Shown here: positions 12,831 through 26,707 of the stretch, one piece after another
How the letters are laid out: each line of letters begins with the position of its first letter
How positions within the stretch are numbered: the stretch's first letter is position 1
DNA from: Stratiolaelaps scimitus
Taxonomy: Eukaryota; Arthropoda; Arachnida; Mesostigmata; Laelapidae
Assembly: GCA_019614645.1 (NCBI GenBank)
Contig: JABWDB010000005.1
Location: 6,232,001 to 6,296,000 of the forward strand
DNA length: 64,000 nt
Direction: 5' to 3'
Notes under the pieces: model-generated
What the model was told of the DNA's origin: nothing
What the model saw: the letters and a program-made list of their open reading frames with translations, nothing else
The model's database searches: none
Made by a program: the position numbers and the translations under genes

Positions 12831-14053
12831 AATTTTACGCCAATGACATTTCAACATATATGCGACTGTGGACAGTGCCAACTTCTCCGATGAGCTGCAA
12901 CGTACAAGCTCAATAATATTGAAGTGGTATTTCTCTGCGGCGAAATGTGCTGCTGTCTCCTCAAATAGATCCGTCATCACCCATGTATTAGATATACAAA
13001 AAATTGCTACAGACAAAAGCTTCCGTGATCTTGCTGTCATCTACACACCGGATCTGTAACACGATTCTTCGATGCTTCAGAGTTAACCATGCCAATTTCT
13101 AAGTCAAACTTTACACGCGTTTTTTTATGCCTAAATTCCTGTATTGCTGTCAGGATATGGCTCCTCGACCTAGCCAGATATGATGCAGCCCTTGAAAGTG
13201 TACGCCAGAGATACGATATAGTGCGTGTGTACACGATGTGACGCCCCCGTCACACCATCAGCATCTCGGCTCTCACCGGTGTGCACTGCGCTGCTGAGAG
13301 AAATACCTACGCCCTCGTGAACTACTCTCAAACCTTTAAACTAACGAAGGACACCCCTTCGAACATAAAGGATCGCTTGTCTTGGATTCTACTATTGATC
13401 ATTGTTTATCCATATGTACCATACGCCGCCATTGTCACAATGATGTTGTCTTTCTGATTTATCTTCTCTCCCTATCTCTCGCCCGCTATCGCCGATCATT
13501 AGCCACATTTCTGTCTTTGTTTACGGACCATATTTCGTTCAAATTTTCTGGATGAGGGGGGGATTCTTACCACCGTGTTTCGGTGGTACGCGTGTACAGT
13601 GCCGGGAACGATCGGCGTTCCTTATTCGCTTGAACGGTGTTGGCAGCCGACTGATCTGGATCGCGCGTCCAGGATAGGGACTATGGCAATGTATGCACTG
13701 TCAGCCTTAGCCAATCGCGAATCCTGACCACCGATAGCGATAGTAAGGCGCTATTGGCTGTGCCAGAAATGGCTGTGGTATTGCGAGAAGAGCAATAACT
13801 TCTCAGTAACATAACAGTGAGGGAGGGAAAGCACCATTGTATATTAACAGTGTTCGTTTGTAACTTCTGCTGACAGATCGTAGTGGCTCAGATCAAGAGT
13901 ACAGATGGATGTTTTTCGAACGGACGGATCCGACGATTGCAGCACTTGCCACGCGGCGAGCGAAACGATCAAAACAGATCTCGTCTAATGGCTTATTAAC
14001 CCCGTTGATTGATCTCGCGAGCTAATAGAACGCTGAGAAAAAAGGCCATTTAA
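12831..14053. other. No gene seen
   Basis: This flanks the 5' side of the truncated LINE. I looked here for the earlier reverse-transcriptase motifs and did not find them. No other element was recognised. Confidence 0.45.
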
Positions 14054-14125
14054 GGGTAAAAGGTAAAGGTAAAGCTTTATTTGTTTATTAAAGGAACTGC
14101 AGTTTTTACAATTCTTAAGTAAGAT
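14054..14125 (-). mobile_element. SINE family B 3' tail
   Basis: The plus strand reads GGTAAAAGGTAAAGGTAAAG and then TTTGTTTATTAAAGGAACTG, the complement of the CTGCAGCTCCTTTAATAAAC ... TTTACCTTTACCTT tail. The terminal repeat unit is TACCTT. No head is recognisable. Confidence 0.75.
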
Positions 14126-15091
14126 CCATATTCGTGTTATTCGCTCTCATGTTTTATATTATATATAATGTATATGGTTGCAAAGTGACGATAACATATT
14201 CATCGGAAACAGAAATCGCTCTTGAATTAAATGGATATATCTTTTAGGACTTGTCGCAGACATATTAAAATTGGACAGCTGGAAATTGAGCTAATAAAAA
14301 CAAAAACGAATTTCAAAGTTGTTCTGAGGAGTCCTCGGAAAATCGGACGATCTCCGCCGTGTTCATCTATCGAGACGCATCCATTCCGCTACAGAAATTT
14401 CACCTCACAACGCACAGAAGCCACCAGAATGAAACGAGAAGTGTCACAATTTTTCGCCTTTATGTTGCCGCTCCGTCTAAGAGGAGAAGTCCTCTCCTTC
14501 ACTGAATTTATAGATCACAGGCGAAATATAGCACTTTCTATTTCCGTCATTCAGGGCGAACATAGTGAGAGTCATATTCTAGGAAGGTCATGTTGCTTTG
14601 ATCCACAATTTATCTTGCACAGAACATTTCGATAACGGATTACGACCGTAGTATTTGGCGTGCCTTGATATACCAAACGAATTAAGTCACACAGAAAATA
14701 CCTAATTATAACAGCAACCATGACAATAGTAATATTAGTAACTTAATATTAATGATACAAGTGATCATGCCGGTTTTGATATGGGATAACGCTTGTATAA
14801 TAATTTGCGTGCCGTTAATAATTATGGCAACTTAAAGGGAGGACCATGTCGTGCTTTGTCGACCGTCCCGAGCGGTACTGGCCCGAGGTTAACCATCTAC
14901 AGAAGTGTGCAGCGGCATTTGATTCTGGTCGCGATATTGCTCAAGGATTTTCATTATTGCAAAGCAATTGTTAATGTTTACGCTTTAGCAGGCTTCAATA
15001 ATAGCTTTTATGTATCTAGTATTGATAAAAATACTTAAAGCGCCAGTATCATATGTCAACCCCGCCTTCCGTAGAGTTTGTATTTCAACGT

Positions 15092-15092
<1 letters not shown>

Positions 15093-15140
<48 letters not shown>
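15093..15140. repeat. (TA)n microsatellite
   Basis: 48 bases of uninterrupted AT dinucleotides. Confidence 0.97.
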
Positions 15141-15146
<6 letters not shown>

Positions 15147-16510
15147 CTTGTTCAATAAGACGACTTTTCCCAGCGTTCTTCTGCGTGAATAGTTGGTGAT
15201 ACTTCTAATCTTGTCGAGTGGGCCGCACGAGAACGAAACAGGAGAAGGCTATAGTTGAAATGTATCCGAAGGCTTCACTTCCTACACTTCACGCCTGATG
15301 GGCCGTGCTGCCCATCGGAGTACGAGGTCCCTTTTTTGTTACGAATGAATAGCGCTTGTCGACAGGGGAAACTATACCAGAAAGTCACAATTTTTTGCGT
15401 CTACACTAAATGATACAATAGTTTCATGTACAAATAGCACCTTCGACTTCGAAGTGACCGACTCGAGCACTTGTTCAAAGGAGCACCTTATATGTGTCCA
15501 CCTAAAGAAATCCTAACGAACTTATTAGGGCTTATAATTGATAGCGTCGTGTTCGTGTTCATCGTTGGCCTTATTTGTCTCAGAAGTAGCCCCCTCCTAT
15601 AGTTGCTTGTTACTGTTCGATCAATAGTTCCCCGCGGCGGTTTATTAATAAATAACCATCCGTTTCAAGCAAACGACGATTGTCGAACTTGTACCTGCGA
15701 CACGAGTCATCAAAAGTCATCATCTGAACTAAGGCTAAGATGTTTTCATACTCGTGCACGCTGTGCTGGCACAATGCGTCGATCAAAGAATGGTGCTCAA
15801 TATTTATAGACAATGCAAATACATATGTATATGTCTCTTCTCGGAGGTCGTATGAGCAATTGGACACGACTCTACACCACCGCTATAAACATAAAGCCCC
15901 GATAAACAACACTACATTGCACGATCGGCCCATGATGGTGCTCGACGATCGATCGAGCTGATGTGCTGTTAAATCAGACGCTGTGTAAAGTACCCGTGTA
16001 CTGCTTGGGTCGCCCTGAATTGGTGTCCCTGAATCCTTTACTAATACTGGTATCACTGCTACTCTCTGGGGGGAATTGACCACGACGCAGAACGCGCCCC
16101 CCTATTCCGAAGCATACCCCGGCGAAGAGCATCACCGCTGGTGATAGCTTCGTCCCGTACGCGCTCTTTCACCATCGTACTTTCACTGTGTTAGTGTATT
16201 CGAGAGGCGGGTAGTCGTCGTCAGGAAACCATTTCGGCGCATTGAAAGTGTACGCGTGCGCCGGCAAGACACGATCGCACAGCATCAACGAAAGGGACAC
16301 GAACGCAAGGAAACTAGCCCTAGAGCCACACAGCGTCACAGCTGGCGTTTAGCTGTTGGCTTGGCACAGACATCGGGGAAGAAGACAACCAGCATGAAAA
16401 CTACCGTCGTTAGTTCAAACGGCACCGACCAACAAACTCACCGATCGATCGGCAGTGGGATTCCATCCACGCGCGAGTGGTGGTGTCTCGCGCGACGTTT
16501 GATGGTTCGT

Positions 16511-16546
16511 GGGGGGGCGGGGGGGGCTGGGGGGGGCCCGCAGGGG
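16511..16546 (+). other. G-quadruplex-type G tracts
   Basis: Four G tracts of 7, 8, 8 and 4 bases are separated by loops C, CT and CCCGCA. This fits the four-tract, short-loop rule for intramolecular G-quadruplexes. No gene is recognised next to it. G-run length may be affected by sequencing error. Confidence 0.75.
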
Positions 16547-16635
16547 AGACTTAAGAGCCGAGCCCTTGAATTTTCTGGGGACAGCGATAGAGCGAAGCAG
16601 AAGGCGACAAGGAGCTATAGTAACAACATGTACAA

Positions 16636-16667
16636 AGACACACACACACGCACACACACACACACAT
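16636..16667. repeat. (CA)n microsatellite
   Basis: CA dinucleotides with one G substitution, about 32 bases. Confidence 0.93.
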
Positions 16668-17209
16668 GAACAAAATTTTGCAGTAGCGACTGATCTACGC
16701 ACAGAATCAGAAATTAGTCGAAGAAACGCGCGAATGATGCTGCTTGCCTGTCTATACCCCGAGGCGACTCGCACCCCAGAATCATTTCATCTCAGATATT
16801 GTATATGATCGTGGTGTTTTAAGATCCCAAAGACGCGCTTCAGTCAGATTGCTACTGCTACTACTATTACTACTGTTGTTGTCTCCGCCGAAACGGCTGA
16901 CCTCAACAACGCAATACAAAAGGCCAACATTGCAAGCCCATGGAGGCGTACCTGTCGAAACTGCCGAATAGTTATTTATGTGCAGGTGGACAGAAGCAGG
17001 ATTGCTTGTTGCTGTTGTTGCTGAGTTCTTCATTGAGGTAGAACATCGTAGGACAACTACTCACAATCGATTTCAGCTATCATAACTGAAGAATTGGGCG
17101 AACTTCAGAGCTTTCGGCGACCGACGAGACCTTAACATCTCCCTTTGTCTAAAGGTATCAAGAATTTAAATCGTTGCTCCAACCAGCTTCGTTCCTGTTA
17201 TATGGTCAA

Positions 17210-17212
<3 letters not shown>

Positions 17213-17270
<58 letters not shown>
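17213..17270. repeat. (TA)n microsatellite
   Basis: About 58 bases of TA dinucleotides with one C near the end. Confidence 0.95.
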
Positions 17271-20109
17271 TTCTGAAACTGGGAAAGTTACAGTTGAAGC
17301 CGGCAAAATATATCTTCATGGATCCGCAAGAGACGTAAAAATACAGATATGTGTATATTGAAACGAGAGGACTGAAAGCGAAAATGCACCGACTAGTTGT
17401 CTCGTCATCGGCTGACGACATACACACTTCTGTGAGCCACTCCCTCTCAGCCTTATATCCTCGCCGACTCCTTTATTCCTTATATATCACAAGTTGACTG
17501 TTACGAATAGAGCAACTCCCTTGTTGGCTATGCTCTCTAGATATCAAGTCCGAGCGAGGTGTTGATTGGTCATATAAGCATGTTGTGGTGGCGTGACATC
17601 TGCTATTGCATCAGTCTCGTTACATGCGTCCGTACCCGGCGTTATGTCCTCGGAACTGCTGTCGCTATTGCATCCTCTGTGAGGTCTTCCGTTTCCATCC
17701 GATCATCAGGTAACTCGCTCGCTTTGTAGGCGTCTCGAACGACGCCGCTTCTTTCCACGCGAAGTGTTTTCGTTAACCACTCCGAATACTCTACTTTACA
17801 CGGCTGGGTAGCTCTGGTTGCAACCGAAACTCTCGCGATTTACCAATGGAGAATAAGCTTGTTTATATCGCTGACGCCGGATCGTTGTTAAGCGACGGCT
17901 GTTTCCAATCTGGTCACTGTATCTAGTGCAGTTCGATAATGGACTTGTGACACAGGTAGAGATTGAGACCTGTGACTCAAGCGTGGACAGCAACAGAGAG
18001 AAAATCCATCGATCAAACAGCGACGGGCCAAAAATCACCTGTGATAGAGCATAGGTGATACACCCGATACTGGCGAAGCTATTTCGGTTAATGTCGACCT
18101 TCACGACTACACGGAATGTCGAGTATATTTATTTACGACAGGATAGCGCAATAATTTGTGATACACACGCACAAACATATATACACACACACACACGCAC
18201 ATGTGTTCAAACAGAAGATCTAATTCTGATATTTTGTTCGTCAACCCAAAGTGTTGTTATAGTCAAGGTAACTTACTTAATAAGTAAAACACAAACTAAA
18301 TCACTATGAGATCTCAAGTGTTCTATATTCGACCGCTCATGTTGAGTAGGCAGGCGCGTCGTGGCTGCGTTTGAATCTGCCGCGTTTGGCATTTTTGTAG
18401 CATTTCGGGCAGAGATGAACGTATGTACCTGAGAAGTCGTAAATCTAGTCTAAATATGTAGAAAACTATAGCTTGACCTCAACAGCCGCCATTCGCGCTG
18501 ATACAAAAAACATATCTAGCAAAAACTGGTTCCGTTTAATGATGTGGGCACGAAATCTGTTACTTATATATATGTGTGTGTATGTGTTGGGCCTCGTAAG
18601 TAACTTCTGATATGAATCTGTGCTATGCTTTGTGTTACCTTTAATGTAGAATCAAGTGTTATTGTTATTACCATTGTATATATATATATTATATATATAT
18701 AGGTATAGAGAATATAGGAAGCAATATAGCCGTACTCCAGACAACAAGTGGTAATATAACCGCTCATTTCTAATATCGTGAACGTTACCTGAGAGAAGCT
18801 GATAGCATAATGATGACGTTTAGTGATTTCGTCCCAGAGAAGGGTGGGTGGCTATGCCAGCTGTTGACCAACTGACTTCTATTTCGTATACACATCACTT
18901 CGGGTCGAGATGAGCGTACGCGATAAGATACACGACGTCGGTACTTAGAGGCAACGATTTTGTCTTCTATCATATTCTATTTTTCCCTGTTGAGTCGGTC
19001 GCGTCTGACGTAACGACAGATCGGCGATAACGAATTCTGACGAGCAACTGCGAGCAATAGTGTGATCTCTGTTTAGTGGACATTATCTCACCAAGCGTTT
19101 TCACGGAACGTTGAGATAGCGGATAGGGAGGCTGGCGGACAACTGCTCTGGTGACATTCACTTTAATGAGAAGAGTTTCAGAATATAGTCTATCTAGTTC
19201 TGGCGTGGAAAAACCTGCCACATTTTGGAATCAATATAGTGTGTTTAATAGGGTAGGCAACGCAACCTGTTGCTTGTCCGTTGATTAGCTTGCCGCCTTA
19301 ACTAACCGCACGGCTCCGAATCAGCGATGGTGCGCTATGCGACAGCTGGTCCTGGCAGCTCGAGGTCGCTGCAAACGAACCATCCGTCGAATAGATGTTC
19401 TGCGAATGATGATTTCAATCCCATTTGCATTCGTTTGACTCGTTGAATTAAAGAAGATAGATTCACAGCTGCATTAAGGAGCAGTCCTGTCCTGCTGAAT
19501 TTCGCTTGAGGTCGGAGTCATCCGTTGGCAAATGTACACTCATTGTTACCGACTAGTTTTTATATCAGAGAGCGTCAACGAGTTATCATCTTAGTTGAAC
19601 TTAATACCTTTCATAACACATGTGCATGGCAACACGTTGCCTCTGTTCGTACCTTATTCGGTCTGTTTTTTGTCGAATGGTCACGCTGAAGTTCTACACT
19701 AGAAAATAGGTGGGCTATCCCAGCTGCCGACGTCAACTCAATGGGAAAATTTTCACCGATATCTCTCTAGGTCAGTCATTGTGCCTTCATTTCGGCGTAT
19801 GTGTGTGTGTGTGCGTTGGCTGTATAGTTGAAATGGCACATATGGTGAAAATGATTAAGGAGAAGGGAGAGGACGACATAAGGCAGACGCGATATGGAAC
19901 AGGTAATTCGTGTCTCATCGAGTGAAAGTTGGTTTTGGCAATTACTACTAATTCGATTTGTCATTTTTCTGAGGAAATTTCATTCGCTGAGGCTACTCGA
20001 CACGGAAATATTGTTTTGCATGAAGCCGAACTAGAATATTCACGAGAACGAGATGCATAAGCCATATCGCCAGTTCGTTCTTCGCGCCGCAGTCTCTCCC
20101 AGCATGAAT

Positions 20110-20168
20110 CGAGAACAGTTTTGTACCGTGGCCGTTAAACGTGGTCTGTGAGTCATTCCGGAAAATTT
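20110..20168 (+). mobile_element. Degraded SINE family A 3' fragment
   Basis: TTGTACCGTGGCCGTTAAAC is followed by GTCTGTGAGTCATTCCGGAA, which matches the tail half of SINE-A with several substitutions. No tRNA-like head is recognisable upstream. Confidence 0.5.
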
Positions 20169-20276
20169 ACTAGGTCGGCTTGAAGCAGTGGCCCATTGTT
20201 GACGTTTTATGAAACACTTGGAGCTTAGACATCGTGTTCTCATTTGAGTATTTTGTAAACATACTTTTTTTGAGGT

Positions 20277-20314
20277 TTATTATTATTATTATTATTATTA
20301 TATTATTATTATAT
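20277..20314. repeat. (ATT)n microsatellite
   Basis: TTA/ATT units with one interruption. Confidence 0.92.
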
Positions 20315-23300
20315 TTATAGTTGTCTCCAACGACACATTTGGGACGTGTACGAATGTGTACATGATAAATTTCATATTTGTTTATATCTGAGTACGTTCT
20401 TTACAGAAAGACACCAATGTGGTTACTTGCGAGACCGCCGAACTTCGCCTGATCCTCCGTGCAGTTGTGTAACCTTACCACCATCCAGTAGCACATTTCT
20501 ACTAATATATTTTATCTGTTTCTTTTTTTTTGTTGTTGTCACGACCCCGCTTACCGCGCATATCATCGAGAGGAAGGAATATTGCCGCGAGATGTATCAC
20601 ATACCTTAGATGGCTCAAAGGCCACATCTTGTTGATCCTGGTTATATGTCATAAAAAATAAATGTATTTTGCTTACAACCATTTTCTGCAAAGGTGCTGA
20701 GCTGCTGTAAACTTCTGTCTCATTGAAATTTAGGTGAGTGTCGCCAGAATACACTGGTGCTATATTGTTTACTCCTATAGTATATGTTTATGCGGCAGGT
20801 TCCTCAGCAGCTAAACGCAACTGATGGTGCAGTTGATTCTCCAGCGTTGCTTAGTGTACGTTCCGACAACATCAAATCACCTCTTGAGAATCACCTAACA
20901 ATTTGTGTTGGACAAATATCTTATGTCAGAATGATCGCGTGATCGGCTTCAAACAGAGTCCCGGCCTGAAATGTTTACTCGGTGTGCAGTGAATGGGGGC
21001 CAGCTCTTACGAATGGCGCGTAGTTATTCGAGTGTATCGAATCTCAATTTCCTCAACTTGGTCTTCGTAAAGAGGAAGGCCCGCGCTTATGAAGGTCAAT
21101 GTCATACCGTCATTATTGTGATGAGCAGGAAGAGCCCATTCACAGATGGCCCAGTGTCACACTCAGCAGAGAGAAAACAGTGGCCACAAAGCTTCGCGCT
21201 ACAAATATGGAATAAATTGTCATCATATATATATATATACATTATGCCCATTTATTCCATATTTGTAGTCAACTCTCACTTCGCATTGACAATATGAACT
21301 TGTTGTTCGGAAAACAAACGCATCTTCAATGCGTATGTGAAGCCAAAACCTTCATTAATAACCACACAAGCGTTAGCTCGAATTGCGAGACGATTACGTG
21401 TTGCCTACGTCCATCGACAATCAGAAGCTCGTTGAACACGGCCAACGATAAACGGTCTACAAAAAGGCGTTCCATGTCATCGAGACAACTAGCCACAATC
21501 ATGGATTTCCTCCTCCGCTGTCAGCATCGAGGACGGCGACCGCCAACGTCCTTTACAGTGTACCAATAAACATAAAAATTTCTGGTCGCCAACACAAACG
21601 CCAACGAGTCGCGATTTTCATAATAGTCAATGACTACTTGCGCGAATCACTCGTTGCTTCTCGTTGTGTAGGAGTACAACATTTTATATGGCTCACAATG
21701 CAGCCTAGCCAACATTTTTTGAGGGCTACCATTTGCCCGTATGTGAATCGCTAATGAGCGTTGCGTTTTTCTGTATTGCTTTTGCTGGACGCCGGCTGAA
21801 CGTATGCTGACACTGAAACGCCGTCCGTAGCTGGTACCCCTCCCTGTGCAATATCCCGAATCGGCGCGGCAAAGCAATATGAAGTAGCCACATCAGTTCT
21901 GAGGTGCACCCACCCCGTCAGTAGAGAGATGTGCTATGGTATACAGCAGAGATATGCAGGGCGATGCGAGTCACTGCTCTGCACGGGGTTTGTCAAAGCC
22001 AGAATAGAATAGTCGATTGCGCCGAGTCGATGACCCGCCCGAGAACGTGTGGAACTACATTTCGCTCATGGCATGCTGAAGAAAGATGCTCTATGTGAAA
22101 GCATTTGCTGGAAGAAGGGGAGAGACCGCTGCCACCGCTCCTTTTGCCGAGTTGCCTTCGGTGGAAAATTGTTGTTGCAGGCGCTGAGAGATTTTGCATC
22201 ATTCATTACACACAGCGTCTGGCAGGGCGTCTAGAGACGTTTTGTTGACAAACATGGCAGTGGAAGTGAGCCGCTGAGAGAATGCTTTTTGAGACTTGCA
22301 AATATGATCACTATATCGTTACAATTCAGACAGCTGATGATAATAATAATAATAATAATAATAAGTGTATTTATAATGAAACTTGAACACCGAAACATCG
22401 GGCGGCTTAGGCGGGGCCGCCTCCGCCGCCCGCACCGTCATGGCTGGCGGTAGTTCTCTCTTATTTATGTTAAATCCTTTTTATTCTTCATGGTCTATCA
22501 ATAAGACTGTGACGATGACTCTCTCTCTCTCTCTCTCACTTTGCGTGGCTTGAATTTACGCGATAGTAGTGGTTGCAAACGAAGAGTGGAACGGAATTGA
22601 ACGGCTCGACGTCGCTTTTGTCTGCTACATTTGTGACGATCCACAGAAAGCTGGAAGCCATCACGGGGTTCGTATGCTTCGAAATGTTTCAGCTGAACAT
22701 GAGGATGAAGATGGACTTGCAAAATAGCGGCAATGTTCTTCTTTCTTACCGGTTCGCAATTGAACTTTTGGGGCTTTCGCCAAAGCAATGATGTGTAACA
22801 TGAAAGTGTCTGGGCTTATATTTCCCGTATGGCGTCCCCCTAAAAGCCCAAATCGGGCCCATAGAACCGAAGTCTATCAAACAAATGACTGCAGTAACTG
22901 TTAAACCCGGCCGTTATTATCAAACGACAATGACTTGACTTCAGTGTCAATATTACCTGTCCACATCAAAAGAGACTACCACAGGCCTGTAGATTTGAAA
23001 TCTCTATCTCAAGTCGATTCGAAATAAGGAAATGTGCAAAAAATCTCGCGTTTAACGTGTCTTCAGCCTGTGAGTCATTGTTCGCTAGACAATTTCCGAG
23101 CGGGCAAACGCGTTGTTCCTTGGTATGACAACATGACAATCAATGCGCCAAAGTATCCATCTTGCTCTTCAACGAATATCTAACTAACAGAATAAAATGC
23201 TCCGTTTTTTTGAAGTACTAATTTCGTGGACGAAAATGAATAGTAAACAAATGCAAGCAACCTCGTTTATTTTTATTCTTTCTAAACAAAATGACGTACA

Positions 23301-23984
23301 AACGTATATGACCAGATCCACGTTTTTCTCTTACGGAGGAGGGGTTCACATTTCGCTTGGGTTATTTCATCGCCATTGGATTAGAATACCCAAGGGAGCA
23401 TACACAACATTCGCCGCATTCGGCATTTGATGATATTTACAGTTCGTAATCAATCGTTAACAAGTTAATGATGCTAGGTGTCATTAGATCGTTGTTCTCC
23501 GAAACGAAAAATATGGAAAAAATTATAGAAAAAAAATTTAACATGGTGAAATGTAAATCGGGAAAATTTGAGGGTCACTCAAGACATTTATAACTTGCAA
23601 CATTGAGAGAAGAAATTATGAGGCCTCGATTGTACGGAATGGCAAACTTGATAATTACAAATTGAACCTCACCTGTTTATGGCCGTGATGATGCGTTTTT
23701 GTTTTCTCGCGACACTGGGCCGCTGGTGTCGTCGTTGCTCCTCAGTCGATCATACATCTACAGAGAAAACGTCAATATCGAATGGAGTTTTCCTGTGATC
23801 GTCAAACGTTGTGTGCATACTGAGTAAAATTAGTGGAAATGTTCTACGGAAACCCCCATGGTGAAGAAAACAGCGGCGCGACTACGAACCAATGATGTAA
23901 TTATACTACTACTACTATTATGCATTGATGATGTCTAGCTAAGTGTCTCAAGGATGGCACAATGCGGATAGAGCTTTCTTTCCA

Positions 23985-24027
23985 ATTATCATTATCATTT
24001 TTATTATTAAATAGTGATAATGATAAT
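23985..24027. repeat. Short inverted repeat of ATTATC/GATAAT units
   Basis: ATTATCATTATCA (23985-23997) and TGATAATGATAAT (24015-24027) are perfect complements with a 17-base spacer. It could be two simple repeats in opposite orientation rather than a functional hairpin. Confidence 0.7.
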
Positions 24028-24740
24028 CATTATCTTATCATTTTTTTAGGATACAGTTGAGCTGTAGAGCCAAGTATTAATAACACCCGCTTACGGACAC
24101 CTCGGAGACGGAACAGTGCTTACGTGGCCACTTACCACTGTAGCGGACTCTGAAATCTGATTAATCCGATCACCCTAATATTGCTTTACTACCACCCTTG
24201 GTCACTCGAGCGATTGTGGGCGTGCTAAGAAGACATCCATATAATCGTTCTCAGCCAAGCTAGCTAACGAAATTTTTCGATAAAATCATTGTCGACTTAC
24301 GTCAAGCCGCTCGGTATAGTCGTGAAGATTAACGAACCGGCGGTGATGTCATTGAGCCCATCATTGCTGGCGCGGAAAGGTCGGAGACATATTCTATCGA
24401 TGCGCTACGCTCATCGGTGTCTCGCGCAGATAGCGATCGTTGTGGCGTGATTCCTGTTGATCTTGTGCTCCGAGCTCTTGAAGCATGACCATTAAAACGC
24501 AGAAATCATCAGAAACGATCAATACGGTAGGACCTTTACCGGTTTAACGGTTCACTTCAGGCAAATAAAGGGCTGGCTTGATACTCGTGCAGTTGGAACA
24601 AGCAGACGGCATTGGTGGGAGATATCTTCGTGTTGTGTTAGAATATCGTGTAAGGGTTAGATTACAAATGAATCATAGTACTACGGAGCTTTTGGCGCAG
24701 CTTGATGCACCATTCCTGATCATCATGTAAATGCAATGAT

Positions 24741-25199
24741 TTGTTTAGCATTCGTTCGAGCTTGGATAGATTTTACTGTATAATCTGCACGCAAGATCAA
24801 AACTTTGGTGAATTTTCAATTCTAGTTACGCGTAAACAACATGTGGAAGACCTTCATGACGGTTGTAGCCTGGTAATGTGGAAATTAAACATTGAACAGG
24901 ATGACGTTCGACTCTCAGGGATGACAGACAAAAGCTATTGCACCATTGTAGCTAGAAAATCTACTCAAGGTCCGCAATGTTTGCGTAGCAGGCACAGACT
25001 AATATTCCATCATCTAAATATGCATTCCGCACTATGTACGCTAGAATTATATGTAGTAACGGTATACGACGCCACCCAACTTTTCACCCAAAATAGCATC
25101 ATTATAGGGAGTGCAGCTAATGGAGACAATGTTGCTGATTTGTTGCCACTGACAATCTGTGTTTTGGCCTCAGTTTCACCCAATGCGAGGTCCGAGTAA
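24741..25199 (+). other. Long open frame of 152 codons without recognisable similarity
   Basis: This is the longest frame in the 20-28 kb stretch. It reads MFSIRSSLDRFYCIICTQDQ at the start and ends SVSPNARSE. No hydrophobic segment, zinc motif or family signature was recognised, and AT-rich codons do not resemble the AMFR exons. I do not call it a gene; it is recorded for its length only. Confidence 0.15.
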
Positions 25200-26621
25200 A
25201 AAGGGGGCACAACGTTTAGTGCTAATGATCGCTTCATTCATCGTCGGGTGAATTCGACGTCTGATTATGCTCCTGTAGTTGTGTTGTTGTTCAATGTTGT
25301 GCAGCAGATCGTTCGCGGACTACGCGGATAATGTGCTTGTGTGCTAATTCATCTTTTTGCAAAACACAACAACAACAACAACAATAGCAGCAACAAGAAA
25401 GTGACCATTTATGATGTAATGCTCGAAGATCGCAATTGGATATTCGCCTCTAGTTGCGCCGAATTCTGGCAGATATTTCCACAGTCCGAGGTTCGCCGAC
25501 CACAAAGCCCCGTGAGCTCCATGCAACCATCAGACACCCTGGAAACTCACTCTCAATGTCGCTAGCGCTTTACAATGAGGCATTTCCTAGTGTTGTATTC
25601 ATCATACACTTCTTTTATAGGTCTGCTTGAAGAAAAAAAGACCTAAGCTTACACAATCCTCGGCGCAGCACGACACAGACGGTTTCAAGCATCTGTTATA
25701 CTATGATGCTAAAAATGATGATGTATGCACGATAAACTCTTTTTTTTATTCCCAGTAAATCCGAATCATGGACGATCCATGATTTGCCCCCGTCGGAACA
25801 TTTTATCTAATATACATACGAAGTCACTGCGGATTCCTAAAATTTACATACCACTTGAAAATCAGATGGTTTTTTTTTTTGGAGTCAAATCACTTTCTAC
25901 GAGAATTGGTTTTCGAACCGAGCCTTTGAATGATTCATTTATTCACTGATACATGAATTTGACCTGTATAAGAAAAATGTACATTGGCGTCAACATTATC
26001 CCGTCACTATCATCCAAGACATCGGACGGAGCTGTTGTCCTTACCATACTGTTCGTTAGAACAGTGACGTCGAACTTCATCACCAACCCATTAAGCCTAT
26101 TTCAGTTTTTTCCGTTGACTCTTTGGGTGGAGACAGTTACGCTAGCTAACAAATGCACGTTGTTATGAACGGTATATTTGTCTGAGCTGTGTGAACAATA
26201 ACTGAGTTTAATAGTCTCATCCTTATATCTGTTCATTTCATTTGAAAATATCTTTACCACAATGTCTCGTATAGGACAGAGCCAATCAGAACAGATGGTT
26301 TTTGCCTTATTTGGTTGATCACCCTAATAATCGTGTTCAAGATCAGCGCACCGAATTTAACTGGTTCACTCGATTTACTCGCGGACGTGAGCCTGCTTTT
26401 TTTCAATGACGGGACAACAATATATATATATAGTACAAGTGACTTATTATGCAAGTCACTGTCTCACATTGTCTCCCATACACATTTTCTCTCTCGTATT
26501 CCAACACTTCCATGTACCCAATGAGGTCACAAAGGCAAACAGACACGGATAAGTATAATTTAGTACCTTGTAGTCCGCAACAATCCTTCGCATTGCGCTA
26601 CATAAAAAAGAATGCGCGACG

Positions 26622-26707
26622 TAGAGAGAGATAAGAGAACTTAAGCAGTGTAAAAACTGCAGCTCCTTTAATAAACAAATAAAGCTTTACCTTTACCTTA
26701 CCTTTAC
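26622..26707 (+). mobile_element. SINE family B 3' tail
   Basis: GATAAGAGAACTTAAGCAG, then AACTGCAGCTCCTTTAATAA and CAAATAAAGC ending in repeated TTTACC. The same blocks appear at 14054, 35631, 36810 and 55752. Only the 3' part is present. Confidence 0.78.

Larger units (their letters stand above)
14126..20109. other. No gene seen; microsatellites and a G-tract region
   Basis: It contains TA arrays at 15093-15140 and 17213-17270, CA at 16636-16667, CTA at 16850-16882 and TA near 18675-18703, plus the G tracts at 16511-16546. Frames at 14231-14635 and 16256-16669 show no recognisable protein. Confidence 0.5.
20169..26621. other. No gene recognised
   Basis: It contains (ATT)n at 20277-20314, (ATA)n at 22338-22364, CT at 22519-22538 and a short inverted repeat near 24 kb. 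A minus-strand frame near 21320-21500 (DDMERLFVDRLSLAVFNELL) and one at 22498-22788 look somewhat protein-like but have no identified family. Confidence 0.45.

Noticed and set aside
14231..14635. 134-codon plus frame
   Set aside because: No recognisable domain, no splice or promoter context, ordinary AT-rich codons.
22498..22788. 96-codon minus frame with many basic residues
   Set aside because: Its last part is a translated CT repeat (RERERES), and the rest shows no family.
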